Below the pieces are notes generated by a model. It worked only from the letters and a program-made list of their open reading frames with translations. It did not search any database and was not told the origin of the DNA. Positions 8,794 through 17,450 of a stretch of DNA of 64,000 nt are shown one piece after another (positions within the stretch are counted from its first letter, which is position 1; every line of letters begins with the position of its first letter). The stretch comes from Thermochromatium tepidum ATCC 43061 (GTDB taxonomy: Bacteria > Pseudomonadota > Gammaproteobacteria > Chromatiales > Chromatiaceae), in assembly GCF_009664085.1 (NCBI RefSeq), contig NZ_CP039268.1, forward strand, positions 2,155,501 to 2,219,500. Reading direction: 5' to 3'. A program made the translations under genes and the position numbers.

Positions 8794-10106
8794 ATGACGA
8801 TCCGCAAAAGCGTTACCCTTGCCGCGATCCTCGTCACCCTGATGGTTGCCACGGCCCTGATCCTGGTTGCCCAGGCCAGCCATCTTCGGCTCGAGCAACG
8901 CCTCACCCAAGAGGCCGCCTCAGGCCGGGCCCTGGCCTGGAACCAAAGCCTAGAACGCCTAATCGAGCACATGCACACAGGCATGGTCGATTTCGAGCGC
9001 GACTTCGCGCTGCGCCAGGCGCTCAAAGAGGGCGATGCCCAGGCCGTGCGTCAGGCCGTCGAGGCCCTTCTCAACCTCGTAAGCGAGCAGGGGTATTTCG
9101 ATCGGCTCGCCGTGTTCGACCTCAAGAACGAGCGGCTGTACAGCCGTGATGAGTCCGGCGTCTCCAGGGATGCGCAGGTCCTGGTCGAGGCCCTGGGCAC
9201 CGACGATCAACCCAAGCACGGCCTTGGGCGAAGCGCCCAGGGTGAACCCGTCGCCCTACTGGCATTTCGGATGCAGGTGCGCAAAGACCCCGTCGGTGCG
9301 GTCGTGTTCCAGAAATCACTAAGCCCGGTCCTAGAACGCCTCAAGGCCATCCAGGGGGCCGAGATCTATCTGGTCGGCGCCGACGGGACGCTGTTTGCCG
9401 GCACGCGCCCGGAGCTACTGGCGCGCTTGGACCTCGCCTGGCCCGCCTTGGGCCAGATCGATCGCCAGAGCCGGCATAGCGATGGGGCCATCTATACGGC
9501 CCTGTTCCTGCCGCTCCTTGACGTCGCCGGACAGCCCATCGCGCATCTCGTCACCCTGGCCGATGAGACCCAGGCAGCGCTCGAACAGCGTCGCTTCGAG
9601 CGCCTCGCCTACGCGGGGGTGGCCCTGTTGCTGATCCTGGCCACCTTGGGCCTGTTCTATTACATGCGCCATGCCCTAAGCCCTTTGGGCGCAGCGATCG
9701 TCACCCTGTCTGCACTGGCCGAGGGCGACCTGAACGTCTCCTTCGACACCGCGCGCCAAGACGAGGTCGGTCAATTGATGCGCGCCCTACAGGGCATGGC
9801 TGAGCGCCTGCGCGACATCATCGGGCATCTACATGTTGCGAGCAGTGATCTCTATGCCTCGGCCAGCGACATGGTACGTCTGGCCGAGGACAGCAAGATC
9901 CGATTCGATCGCCAAAAGGCCGAGACCGCAACTGTCGATAACGCGGTCATGTACCTGGCCAATACTGCCCAGCAGGTCGCCGCCAACACCAGCCGCGCCG
10001 TCGAGGTGACCACCGATGCCCATCAGCGCATCGAACACAGCCGCCGCATCCTCGATCGAACCACTCAGATCATTGCAACCGTTCCATCAGACTTACTCAT
10101 TCCTGC

Positions 10107-11342
10107 TCACACAGGAATGAAGCTGACTTCCTGCTTCGCAGAGGCCGGTTTCGTCTTGAGCGTGCGCCCAAGACCAGAGCCCGCCTCTCCACAGGCCGTC
10201 ACCGAGCAATCAGCGTGTCGCTGAAAGGGCTGGCAGCCGCCAACCGAACTCTCGGCCACCTTTTTCAGATTGATCGCCGCGTTCGCATCGCGATCGTGGA
10301 TACTTCCGCAATCCGGACACGTCCACTCACGCACCGACAGCGGCAAATCGTCGAGCTTGTGCCCACACGCCGAGCACGTCTTGCTGCTCGCAAAGAAGCG
10401 ATCGGCCACCACCACGACGCCGCCGCGCATCGCCGCCTTGTATTCCAACTGCCGACGGAACTCGAAGAATCCCATGTCGGCGATGGATCGCGCCAGATGG
10501 CGGTTCTTCATCATGCCGCGCACGTTCAGGTTCTCGATGCAGATGGTATGAAACCGGCGCGTGAGGTTGGTGGTGAGCTTGTGCAGCGCATCCGAGCGGA
10601 TGTTGGCGATCCTGGCGTGCAGCTTTGCCAGTCTGGCCCTAGCCTTCTTGCGGTTGGCCGAGCCTTTTTGCTTGCGACTCAGGCTGCGCGAGAGCCTGCG
10701 CAATCGGTCCAGCAGCGCCTTGTGGGGTTTTGGACCTGGGATGGTCTCTCCCGTCGAGAGCGTTGCGAGTGCTGACACGCCCAGATCGACGCCTGCCGCG
10801 CCTTGGTTTTCGGCCTTGGGCAGGTGCGAGGTGTCGGGCGTGTCCACGGTGATGCTGACGAACCAGCGGTCGGCCACACGGGAGACGGTGGCCGACATGA
10901 GCTTGCCAGCAAAACGCAACGACTCGCGCATGCGTACCCAGCCCAGATGGGGGATGCGAATGCGGCAGCCGTCGATGTCGAACTGGTCGTTGGTGAGCGT
11001 GAAGCGGTCGTGCACGCCCTTCTTGCGAAACTGCGGATAGCGGGCACGACCGGCGAAGAAGTTCTGGAACGCCTGACCTAACTGGATGATAGCCATCTGC
11101 GGCGCATTCTTCGTGACTTCGAGCATCCAAGGGAACTGCTCGCGCTTGATGGCGTTCAACTGGCGGCGCAATGACTGCTGCGAAGGCTTGGGCAGGCTAG
11201 GGTCGGCTTTCCATGCCTCGTACTGGCGCTTCCACTCGGCCAGCGCCCAGTTGTAGGCAGAGCGGGCTGTGCCAGCGGCGCGAGCGAAATACGTCGCCTG
11301 CACGTTGTTCGGATCGAGCGCGATGCGGTGGGCAATCAGCAC
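10107..11342 (-). CDS. tnpB: TnpB RNA-guided nuclease (IS607-type element)
   Basis: 411 residues from a GTG at 11342, chosen because family homology begins VLIAHRIALDPNNVQATYFA. The RuvC-like triad appears complete: Asp in GAAGVDLGVSALATLS, Glu in TICIENLNVRGM, and Asp in DRDANAAINL. Between the last two is a zinc finger, CSACGH...WTCPDCG. TnpB proteins cut DNA guided by a right-end RNA of the element (omega/reRNA) and help keep the element at its donor site. That RNA would come from the left end of this element as drawn (about 10080-10250, minus strand), with its guide reading into the chemoreceptor gene. A 63-codon upstream extension lies in remnant tnpA and flanking DNA and is unlikely to be translated. 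Confidence 0.88.
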   Translation of the reverse strand: MLIAHRIALDPNNVQATYFARAAGTARSAYNWALAEWKRQYEAWKADPSLPKPSQQSLRRQLNAIKREQFPWMLEVTKNAPQMAIIQLGQAFQNFFAGRARYPQFRKKGVHDRFTLTNDQFDIDGCRIRIPHLGWVRMRESLRFAGKLMSATVSRVADRWFVSITVDTPDTSHLPKAENQGAAGVDLGVSALATLSTGETIPGPKPHKALLDRLRRLSRSLSRKQKGSANRKKARARLAKLHARIANIRSDALHKLTTNLTRRFHTICIENLNVRGMMKNRHLARSIADMGFFEFRRQLEYKAAMRGGVVVVADRFFASSKTCSACGHKLDDLPLSVREWTCPDCGSIHDRDANAAINLKKVAESSVGGCQPFQRHADCSVTACGEAGSGLGRTLKTKPASAKQEVSFIPV

Positions 11343-11354
11343 TGTGCGGCCTCC

Positions 11355-11403
11355 ACAGAGGACACACCCCCAAGAACTCGGCGGCCTCTTGGATGCTGAC
11401 CAT
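11355..11403 (-). pseudogene. IS607 tnpA 5' stub
   Basis: The ATG at 11403 begins MVSIQEAAEFLGVCP, the start of the MerR-like DNA-binding helix of IS607 serine recombinases. Homology then stops and the frame enters the start of tnpB DNA. The catalytic serine domain is absent. A matching stub occurs in the miniature copy near 15200-15240. Confidence 0.7.
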
Positions 11404-12081
11404 CTTGCGGACATGTAGATATTACAACATTCTCGCAAAAAAGTTAAACTATTAACGAAGCTGGTCGGGCCCTCGCTCAAGAGATCGATCAGGCGGCTGA
11501 GGCCGTGCTGGGTCTGGCTGAGCAGAGCCAATCCATGGGCAAGGTGCTTGGGGTGATCCGCGAGATCGCCGATCAGACCAATCTGCTGGCCCTAAACGCC
11601 TCGATCGAGGCCGCCCGTGCCGGCGAGCAGGGGCGCGGTTTTGCCGTGGTCGCCGACGAGGTGCGTCAGCTCGCCCAGCGTACCCAGCGCTCGATCGCCG
11701 AGATCGAGGCCCTGATCGAGGCGCTCAGAAAGAGCTCCCGCTCCGCGGTCGAGGTGATCCAGACCAATCGCGACCGCGCCCAGCAAAGCGTCGATCACTA
11801 TGGCCAGGCGGTCCAAAACCTAGATGCCTTTGCCGAGGCGGTGGTGGCCCTGACCACTACGACCCATCAGATCGCCGCCGCCGCCGAGGAGCAGAGCCGC
11901 ATGGCCGAGGAGATCGCCGTGGCCATCGATCAGATCGCGGCCCTGGCCCAGGATCATGCCCAGGCGGCTGAATTGGGATTCGGACAGGGAGAACGCCTCA
12001 GCGACCTCTCCCGGGCCCTCCGCGAACAGGTGGCCTACTTCCGGCTAAACTGAATCCAGTGTTGGAATCGCGAGAGACCCC

Positions 12082-12996
12082 ATGCAACAGCGTAAGACCA
12101 AGACTTGGGTCCCCCTGCATGCGGGGCTGACGGTGAGCGAGGCACTGGCCGAGATCCTGTGCCACGATTTCCAGGTCATGCTGTCCTGGGAGGATCAGGC
12201 GCGTACCTGGGACAACACCGAGGGCGTGCATCAGATGCGGGTCAGCTCGCGACGGATGCGCGCCGCCCTGTCGGCCTTCCGTACCGCGGTGCCCAAGACC
12301 GTCAGCCAACCCTGGAGCGATGAACTGCGCTGGATCGCCAACCAGCTCGGTCCGGCGCGGGATCTGGATGTCTTCATCGACGAGGGTCTGGCGTCCGTCC
12401 GCCACCGGCTGCCACTGAGCGGCGGCGAGCGGTTGGAGGCGCTCGCGAGGCAACGGCGGGCACTGGCCTATGAGTCGGTACGTGCGATGCTCGACAGCGA
12501 ACGCTACTTGGCCTTCAAGCTGGACTTTCCAGACTGGTTCGGACAGGCGGCCTGGACCCGGGCCGAGCTATCGCCGCGGGAGCGTCACAGGCTCGCGCGC
12601 TCGATCGCGCACTATGCGCGCAAGCGCTTGGATCGGCTCATGCACCATGTGTTGGAGGCAGGACTGGGCGTGGATCGCGACGATCCGAGGCAGATGCATC
12701 TATTGCGCATCGAATGCAAGAAACTGCGGTATGCCGCCGAGTTCTTCGCCCCCATCGTCCCGGGGCTCGACGACTTCATCGATCGCCTGAAAGGGCTCCA
12801 GGACCTCTTGGGCGCACTCAACGACGTGGCGGTCACATCCGAGCTACTTGCCGATCTGCTCGCAGAGGAATCCGACCGCGAGGTCATCCGCTATGCGGGT
12901 GCCCTGATCGGCTGGCGTACTCATCAGGCTTACGATCTCCTGAAGGACTTCGAGGAGCGGTGGCGCGAGTTTCGGCGCAGCGAGCGGCCATGGTGA
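12082..12996 (+). CDS. CHAD domain protein
   Basis: 304 residues, cytoplasmic, almost all helical. The conserved CHAD signatures are present: HQMRVSSRRMRAAL near residue 53, LGPARDLDVF, and the second-half LLRIECKKLRYAAEFF followed by LQDLLGALNDVAV. CHAD domains bind inorganic polyphosphate through these histidines and arginines and often sit on polyP granules or beside CYTH triphosphatases. No CYTH or ppk gene is in the window. It starts 28 bp after the broken chemoreceptor gene in the same direction, so it may depend on that promoter, which now must read through the IS. A repeat follows its stop within about 20 bp. Confidence 0.88.
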   Translation: MQQRKTKTWVPLHAGLTVSEALAEILCHDFQVMLSWEDQARTWDNTEGVHQMRVSSRRMRAALSAFRTAVPKTVSQPWSDELRWIANQLGPARDLDVFIDEGLASVRHRLPLSGGERLEALARQRRALAYESVRAMLDSERYLAFKLDFPDWFGQAAWTRAELSPRERHRLARSIAHYARKRLDRLMHHVLEAGLGVDRDDPRQMHLLRIECKKLRYAAEFFAPIVPGLDDFIDRLKGLQDLLGALNDVAVTSELLADLLAEESDREVIRYAGALIGWRTHQAYDLLKDFEERWREFRRSERPW

Positions 12997-13016
12997 CACC
13001 CTGGCCGGCGCGCCTT

Positions 13017-13131
13017 GAGGAAACGCTGATTGATTCCATTCGTGGCCAAATCCTCTCCTGCAACTTATCGATTTCGTAGGAGCGGCTTCAGCCGCGATTG
13101 AGAGGCACGCGATCTATTCAGCGTTTCCCTA
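13017..13131. repeat. ~115-bp MITE/REP-like repeat, copy B
   Basis: Left end GGAAACGCTGATTGATTCC, central GTAGGAGCGGCTTCAGCCGC hairpin, right end ATTCAGCGTTTCCCT. It fills the convergent gap between the CHAD gene and the esterase gene. The right-end bases CTA at 13129-13131 are the stop codon of the esterase on the minus strand, so insertion probably trimmed or extended that protein. Confidence 0.78.
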
Positions 13132-13857
13132 AAGATAGAGCGGCGCCATCCGCCGCCAGTGATAGCCCTGATGGGCGCGACCATCCCATTCGTGCAACGC
13201 ATGCCAGATCCCCTTGTCCCACAGAATCCGGCTTAGATAGCGATTGTTGTCGAGGAAGGGATCCTCCCGTCCGATCACCAGGACGATATCCATCCGACGG
13301 AGCGCCGCCAGCCGATTCGGGCAGCCAAGGCCCGGCAGATAATGCACGGGCGTGTGGAAATAGATGAGATCGTCGCGATAGCCATCGAAGAGATCGCGGA
13401 AGTGCTCGACGTTGAGCGTCAGGTCATAGCGGCCCGAGAATGCGGCGACCTTGTGAAAGAGATGCGGATGACGGAAGGCGATGTTGACGGCGTGATAGGC
13501 GCCCAGGCTGCACCCGTGGGCGATGGTGCAGGGGTGCGGGTTCTTCAGCGCCATCAACGGCAGCACCTCGTTTAGGACGTACTCCTCGAAGGCCTGATGG
13601 CGCCGGATGCGATCGGCGGGATGACACCAGAAACAATAGAGCGACTCCCAATCGATGCTATCGACGCAGTAGAGCTGGAGCTGGCCGGCCTCGATCTTGT
13701 GGCGCACCGATTCTACCAGGCGCAGATCCTCGTATTCATAGAAGCGCCCATCCCGGGTCGGAAAGACCAGCACCTTGGCCCCGGCATGGCCGAAGATCAG
13801 CAGTTCCATGTCCCGACCCAGCCGATGGCTATACCAACGGTGATACTCGCGATTCAT
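13129..13857 (-). CDS. Putative esterase (alpha/beta hydrolase, PF00756-like)
   Basis: 242 residues. Starts MNREYHRWYSHRLGRDMELLIFGHAG and shows the nucleophile elbow GCSLGAYHAV (Ser near residue 118), the usual G-x-S-x-G context for this fold. A late Asp (IGREDPF) and a C-terminal His (WDGRAHQGYHW) could complete the triad. The family includes esterase D-like enzymes and many with unknown substrates, so I cannot name one. It has no signal peptide and is presumably cytoplasmic. The stop codon coincides with the end of repeat copy B. It reads in the same direction as the next hydrolase but about 100 bp away. Confidence 0.75.
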   Translation of the reverse strand: MNREYHRWYSHRLGRDMELLIFGHAGAKVLVFPTRDGRFYEYEDLRLVESVRHKIEAGQLQLYCVDSIDWESLYCFWCHPADRIRRHQAFEEYVLNEVLPLMALKNPHPCTIAHGCSLGAYHAVNIAFRHPHLFHKVAAFSGRYDLTLNVEHFRDLFDGYRDDLIYFHTPVHYLPGLGCPNRLAALRRMDIVLVIGREDPFLDNNRYLSRILWDKGIWHALHEWDGRAHQGYHWRRMAPLYL

Positions 13858-13964
13858 GACCGCCCCTCTGAGGCATCCTGAGTGATAGCGCGGCGGGGAA
13901 TGCTAGCGAACCATGGTTGCGATCGGGTGACCGCCCGTCCGGCTGGATGAGGTCAGATCCCGGC

Positions 13965-14918
13965 TCACAGGGGGGCGAAGAAGGCCCAGAGTTGGCTCAG
14001 CAGCTCAGTCGCCTGGGCCCGCCGGCGCGGATAATCGCAATGTCCGGCCTCCAGGATGAACAGACGTCTGTCGCCCGGGATCGCGTTGTAAACGGCGAAC
14101 TGACCGGGCGGTGGCACCACAGGGTCGAAGCGCGCGGCGGCCACATGGACCGGTTGCCGGATGTGACGGGCGGCGAGCGCGGCATCGAGATAGTGAAGCG
14201 CCTCGGGTAGGCGTCCGTAAGCACGGGCGAACTCGCGCACCGCCTCGCCACTGCCGATACAGGGCAGCTCGAGTCGCAGTGGCTGGTGACCGAAGGTCGG
14301 CACATTGAGATGACCGCGCCCGAGGCGCGCGTCCCAGGCCAGGGCGATGGCGCCCAGTCCACCGCCAAGGCTGATCCCGGCATAGCCGAGGTGTCCAGCA
14401 AGTTCCGGGATCAGTTCGAGCAGGGCCGTGACTCCGGTCCAGAGGTCCTCGACGCAGCCAGCGAGGACATAGCGGTTCGGGTCCTGGATGTCGTGCAGGA
14501 CATGCCACCTCGGATCCTCCGAGATGGGTGGGTGGCGGCTTAAGCCCAGACCGCGAAAGCAGGGGATGAGATAGGCGGCATCCGGGCGCGGCAGATCCAG
14601 CGGTGGCCGTTCGATCCCGCCGTAGCCGTGTCCCAGGATCAGCCCGATGCGCTGCGGCTGGTGCCTTGGGGTCAGGAGCCAGCCCCGGATCTGGACGCCA
14701 TCGGTGGAGTCGTATTCAAGGTCGTAGACGCAAAAACCAGGATGGGCCAGTGCTGAAACACGCAGCCGTGGAGCGGGTTCGATGGCCAGGGCGCGGTCTA
14801 AGCGTGCGCGCCAAAAATCGGCAAAGTCCGGTGGCGCGGGCGGTGCTGCCACCGCGAGCAGGGACTCCAGGTCATAGCCATAGGTGGGGTCGAAGGGATA
14901 AGGATGGTGAAGGGACAT
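13965..14918 (-). CDS. Acetylxylan esterase-type alpha/beta hydrolase
   Basis: 317 residues from the ATG at 14918 (MSLHHPYPFDPTYGYDLESL). The first ten codons of the longer open frame belong to the neighbouring IS remnant. It follows the AXE1/cephalosporin-C deacetylase family: the early WRARLD region, LILGHGYGG oxyanion loop, nucleophile elbow YAGISLGGGLGA, Asp in ARFDPVVPP and His in EAGHCDYP. These cytoplasmic enzymes remove acetyl groups from short sugars or related esters. The IS remnant begins only about 8 bp before the start codon, so the native promoter and SD have been displaced and expression may be altered or lost. Confidence 0.82.
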   Translation of the reverse strand: MSLHHPYPFDPTYGYDLESLLAVAAPPAPPDFADFWRARLDRALAIEPAPRLRVSALAHPGFCVYDLEYDSTDGVQIRGWLLTPRHQPQRIGLILGHGYGGIERPPLDLPRPDAAYLIPCFRGLGLSRHPPISEDPRWHVLHDIQDPNRYVLAGCVEDLWTGVTALLELIPELAGHLGYAGISLGGGLGAIALAWDARLGRGHLNVPTFGHQPLRLELPCIGSGEAVREFARAYGRLPEALHYLDAALAARHIRQPVHVAAARFDPVVPPPGQFAVYNAIPGDRRLFILEAGHCDYPRRRAQATELLSQLWAFFAPL

Positions 14919-14925
14919 GAGGATA

Positions 14926-15311
14926 GCCGTTCCATCAGACTTACTCATTCCTGCTCACACAGGAACAAAGCTGACTTCCTGCTTCGCAGAGGCCGGTTTC
15001 GTCTTGAGCGTGCCCAAGGCCAGAGCCCACCTCTCCACAGGCTGTCACCGAGCAATCAGCTTGTCGCTGAAAGGGCTGGCAGCCGCCAACCGAACTCTCG
15101 GCCACTTTTTCAGATTGATCGCCGCGTTCGCATCGCGATCGTGGATACTTCCGCAATCCGGACACGTCCACTCACGCACCGACAGCGTCTGAGGACACAC
15201 CCCCAAGAACTCGGCGGCCTCTTGAATGCATGACCATCTTGCGTGACATGCAGATATTACAACATTCTCGCAAAAAAGTTCAACTATTAACGAAACTGGT
15301 CGAGCCCTCTC
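14926..15311 (-). mobile_element. Miniature deletion derivative of the IS607-type element
   Basis: The outer ends match the 10079-11474 element almost base for base (left CCGTTCCATCAGACTTACTC, right AACTATTAACGAA), but about 1 kb of the middle is missing. On the minus strand the tnpA stub (GVCPQTL) joins straight onto the tnpB zinc-finger region (SVREWTCPDCGS), and a small deletion shifts the tnpB tail out of frame. No functional protein can be made. Because its tnpA stub reads on to PQTL, where the longer copy breaks after GVCP, the two copies arose by different deletions. Confidence 0.8.
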
Positions 15312-15641
15312 GCGGAGTGACTGGGTTCAGTTCAGGGCGGGGATTCGACCAGGTGGCGATCGTCGCGCGCTGGCCTTAGGGAGGCGCGAATTTATTCATT
15401 CGTGGCAACACCTTCTCACTTAACCCATTGATTTTGTGAGAGCGGCTTCAGCCGCGATTGAGAGGCACGCGATTGATTCAGCGCTTCCTTAAGCCGATTA
15501 GGCCCGGGATGGATGATGGCGCCATGACGCCCGCGGAGGCGTCATGAATCTGCCCTGGAACCATCTTTTTTTCTCTGAGATACTCGAAACCCATAATTCC
15601 ATCCCATTTCAGCCGGATCGCTCACCTGAGCCGGAGGCATC
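15311..15641. other. Intergenic region with repeat copy C
   Basis: 331 bp between the IS remnant and the exported cassette. Repeat copy C fills 15377-15493. The remaining ~145 bp before the start at 15642 should hold the cassette promoter. An imperfect inverted pair (ATGGCGCCATGACGC / GGAGGCGTCATG) sits near 15517-15545. No confident -35/-10 was found. Confidence 0.4.
15377..15493. repeat. ~115-bp MITE/REP-like repeat, copy C
   Basis: Same layout as copies A and B but more diverged at the ends (AGGGAGGCGCGAATTTATTC on the left, ATTCAGCGCTTCCTTA on the right). The central GAGCGGCTTCAGCCGCGATT and the following GAGAGGCACGCGAT are identical to copy B. Confidence 0.75.
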
Positions 15642-17426
15642 ATGAGCAGAGGCATTCTAGACTCGACCCGCGTGCGTCTCATCGCCACACTCAGCATCCC
15701 GATGCTATCCCTGGCTGGGCTGGAGGCCGCGGCCCAGACGCCCTGTACGCCAGGGCCAGACAGCGTCCTGGTCCGTTTTACCTATGGTTCGGAGAAGGAG
15801 GACTGGATCCGGGAAGTCACTGCGACCTTTAACCAGCGTGGCGAACGCACTGCCTCGGGCAAGCGGATCTGTGTCGAGGCCATCGCCAAGGGCTCGGGTG
15901 AAAGCATCAACGAGATCAAACAGGGCCGGGCCGGACCCGCCGAGGTCCATGCCACCAGCCCAGCCTCCGATCTCTATGTCAATCTGATCAACCACGAGAC
16001 CCAGGAGGAGCAGGGATCCGAGCTGCTCAAGGTCGAGGGCTTCCTGGTGTCGTCCCCGGTCGTGATCGCCGCCTGGGAGCCTGTGGTCGACCAGCTCGGT
16101 CCGCGCGACCAGATCGGCTGGGCCGAGCTCTTCAAACGGGCCAGCGAAGGCCGTCTCCGCTATGGTCAGACCAATCCCGAGACCTCAAACAGCGGGCTCT
16201 CGGCCCTGGTCGCCCAGTTCTATGCCGGCGCCGAGGTCGAGTCCGGTCGTCCGGTGCCGCGTCTGTCCAAGGCCAAGGTCGATGACCCCAGGGTCCGTGA
16301 CTTCGTGGCCAAGATCCATCAGAACGTCATCCACTATGGCCGCTCGACCGGCTTCTATGCCGAGAAGATGCGCGACGGCGGTCCCAGATACGCGGATGCG
16401 GTGGTCATCTACGAGAGCGACGTCATCCAGGCCAATCATTACATCCGCACCAAAGGACTGGGTCACCCCAGGCTTTTAGCCATCTACCCCCGCGAGGGCA
16501 CCTTCGTCGCCAACCATCCCTTCGCCACTGTCGCGCGCGACTGGGTCGATGCCGACGAAGAGGACGGCGCCAAGCGCTACTTTGCCTATCTGATGTCGCC
16601 CGAGACCCAGGCCAAGGCCCTGCCCTATGGCTTCCGGCCCAGCGTGCCGCTCGACGTCGATCCCAAGGTCTATGGGTTGGTCTGGAATCCGGACAATGGG
16701 GTCCAGCCCTTCGACAGCGTGCATCACTTCCTGGCTACACCGAGTGGAGATGTGGTCAAGGCGATCCGCGATGCCTTCCGGGCGATCAAGAACAGATCGC
16801 ACGTGGTGCTGGTACTCGACCGCTCCGGCAGCATGGAGGCCCGGCTCTACGACGCCGAGCGCGGGGCGCAGCGCACGCGCATGGAGATGGCGGTCGAGAG
16901 CGCCAATCTGCTTGCCGCCTCGCTCCAGGACCAAGACCGGCTGTCGCTCCTGCTCTATGACTACCGGGTCGAGTATTCCGACCTGACGCCCAAGGGCCAT
17001 CCCATCCAGATGGACGCCACGGGCAAGACGCGCCTGGCCGAGACCCTCGCCAGGGTACGTCCAGCGGGTGGCACCGCGATGCGCACAGCGATCGAGACCG
17101 CCTGGAAGGATCTCTGCGCTTCCATCAAGTCCGATCCGGCGGACACCTCGATCCGGCTGATCGTGGTCCTGACCGATGGGATCGACAATGCCTCCAAGGT
17201 CTCCGAGTCCGATCTCATCGCGCGCATCGGTTTCGCACGCAAGGATGGACGAGGTGGCTATCTCGGCGATCCGGCCTGCAAGATCCCGGTATTTGGGGTC
17301 GCCTTCGGCAATGAGGCCGACGACGCCTCGCTTAAGACCGTCACCGAGGCGTCCGGCGGCGAGACGCGCCGCGGCGATTCGGGTGACATCCGCGAGATCT
17401 TCAAACGCTTCAGTGAGCTCCTGTGA
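15642..17426 (+). CDS. Exported solute-binding protein fused to a VWA domain
   Basis: 594 residues. An N-terminal signal peptide (hydrophobic 12-30, likely cleavage after AAAQ) sends it to the periplasm. Residues ~40-370 resemble extracellular solute-binding proteins of the SBP_bac_11 kind (VRFTYGSEKEDWIREVTATF, NPETSNSGLSAL, YPREGTFVANHPFA). Residues ~385-594 are a von Willebrand A domain with an intact metal site: D393-x-S395-x-S397 in LVLDRSGSMEA, the Thr in PAGGTAMR, and the Asp in VLTDGIDN. The VWA module suggests metal-dependent binding to a protein partner. Two further exported genes follow in the same direction, and the next is a paralogue of its first half. No permease or ATPase is nearby, so transport is doubtful; the function is unknown. 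Confidence 0.82.
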   Translation: MSRGILDSTRVRLIATLSIPMLSLAGLEAAAQTPCTPGPDSVLVRFTYGSEKEDWIREVTATFNQRGERTASGKRICVEAIAKGSGESINEIKQGRAGPAEVHATSPASDLYVNLINHETQEEQGSELLKVEGFLVSSPVVIAAWEPVVDQLGPRDQIGWAELFKRASEGRLRYGQTNPETSNSGLSALVAQFYAGAEVESGRPVPRLSKAKVDDPRVRDFVAKIHQNVIHYGRSTGFYAEKMRDGGPRYADAVVIYESDVIQANHYIRTKGLGHPRLLAIYPREGTFVANHPFATVARDWVDADEEDGAKRYFAYLMSPETQAKALPYGFRPSVPLDVDPKVYGLVWNPDNGVQPFDSVHHFLATPSGDVVKAIRDAFRAIKNRSHVVLVLDRSGSMEARLYDAERGAQRTRMEMAVESANLLAASLQDQDRLSLLLYDYRVEYSDLTPKGHPIQMDATGKTRLAETLARVRPAGGTAMRTAIETAWKDLCASIKSDPADTSIRLIVVLTDGIDNASKVSESDLIARIGFARKDGRGGYLGDPACKIPVFGVAFGNEADDASLKTVTEASGGETRRGDSGDIREIFKRFSELL

Positions 17427-17450
17427 CGCGTCGGACGTGGAGATGAAGAC

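Larger units (their letters stand above)
10079..11474 (-). mobile_element. IS607-type TnpB element, TnpA deleted
   Basis: Boundaries come from comparison with the shorter copy at 14926-15311. Shared left sequence starts CCGTTCCATCAGACTTACTC and shared right sequence ends near GCCCTC. It carries an intact tnpB on the minus strand and, at its 5' end, only the first ~15 codons of a serine-recombinase tnpA (MVSIQEAAEFLGVCP, the MerR-like helix-turn-helix start typical of IS607). No target duplication is visible, as expected for the family. With tnpA gone it cannot transpose alone. It interrupts the chemoreceptor gene. Confidence 0.82.
8794..12053 (+). pseudogene. Methyl-accepting chemotaxis protein, split by an IS insertion
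   Basis: The 5' part (8794 to about 10080) encodes an N-terminal membrane helix (VTLAAILVTLMVATALILVA) and a periplasmic sensing domain. It continues with a second membrane helix near residues 275-295, a HAMP domain, and the start of the cytoplasmic helices up to RRILDRTTQIIA. The 3' part (about 11475-12053) resumes with [11 protein letters not shown] and the signalling hairpin [20 protein letters not shown] through [16 protein letters not shown] to the end. The two halves abut neatly in homology once the ~1.4-kb TnpB element is removed, so the insertion looks recent. Intact, it would bind a ligand outside and control CheA. The first ATG at 8794 is preferred over the GTG at 8770, though neither has a good SD. 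Confidence 0.88.
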
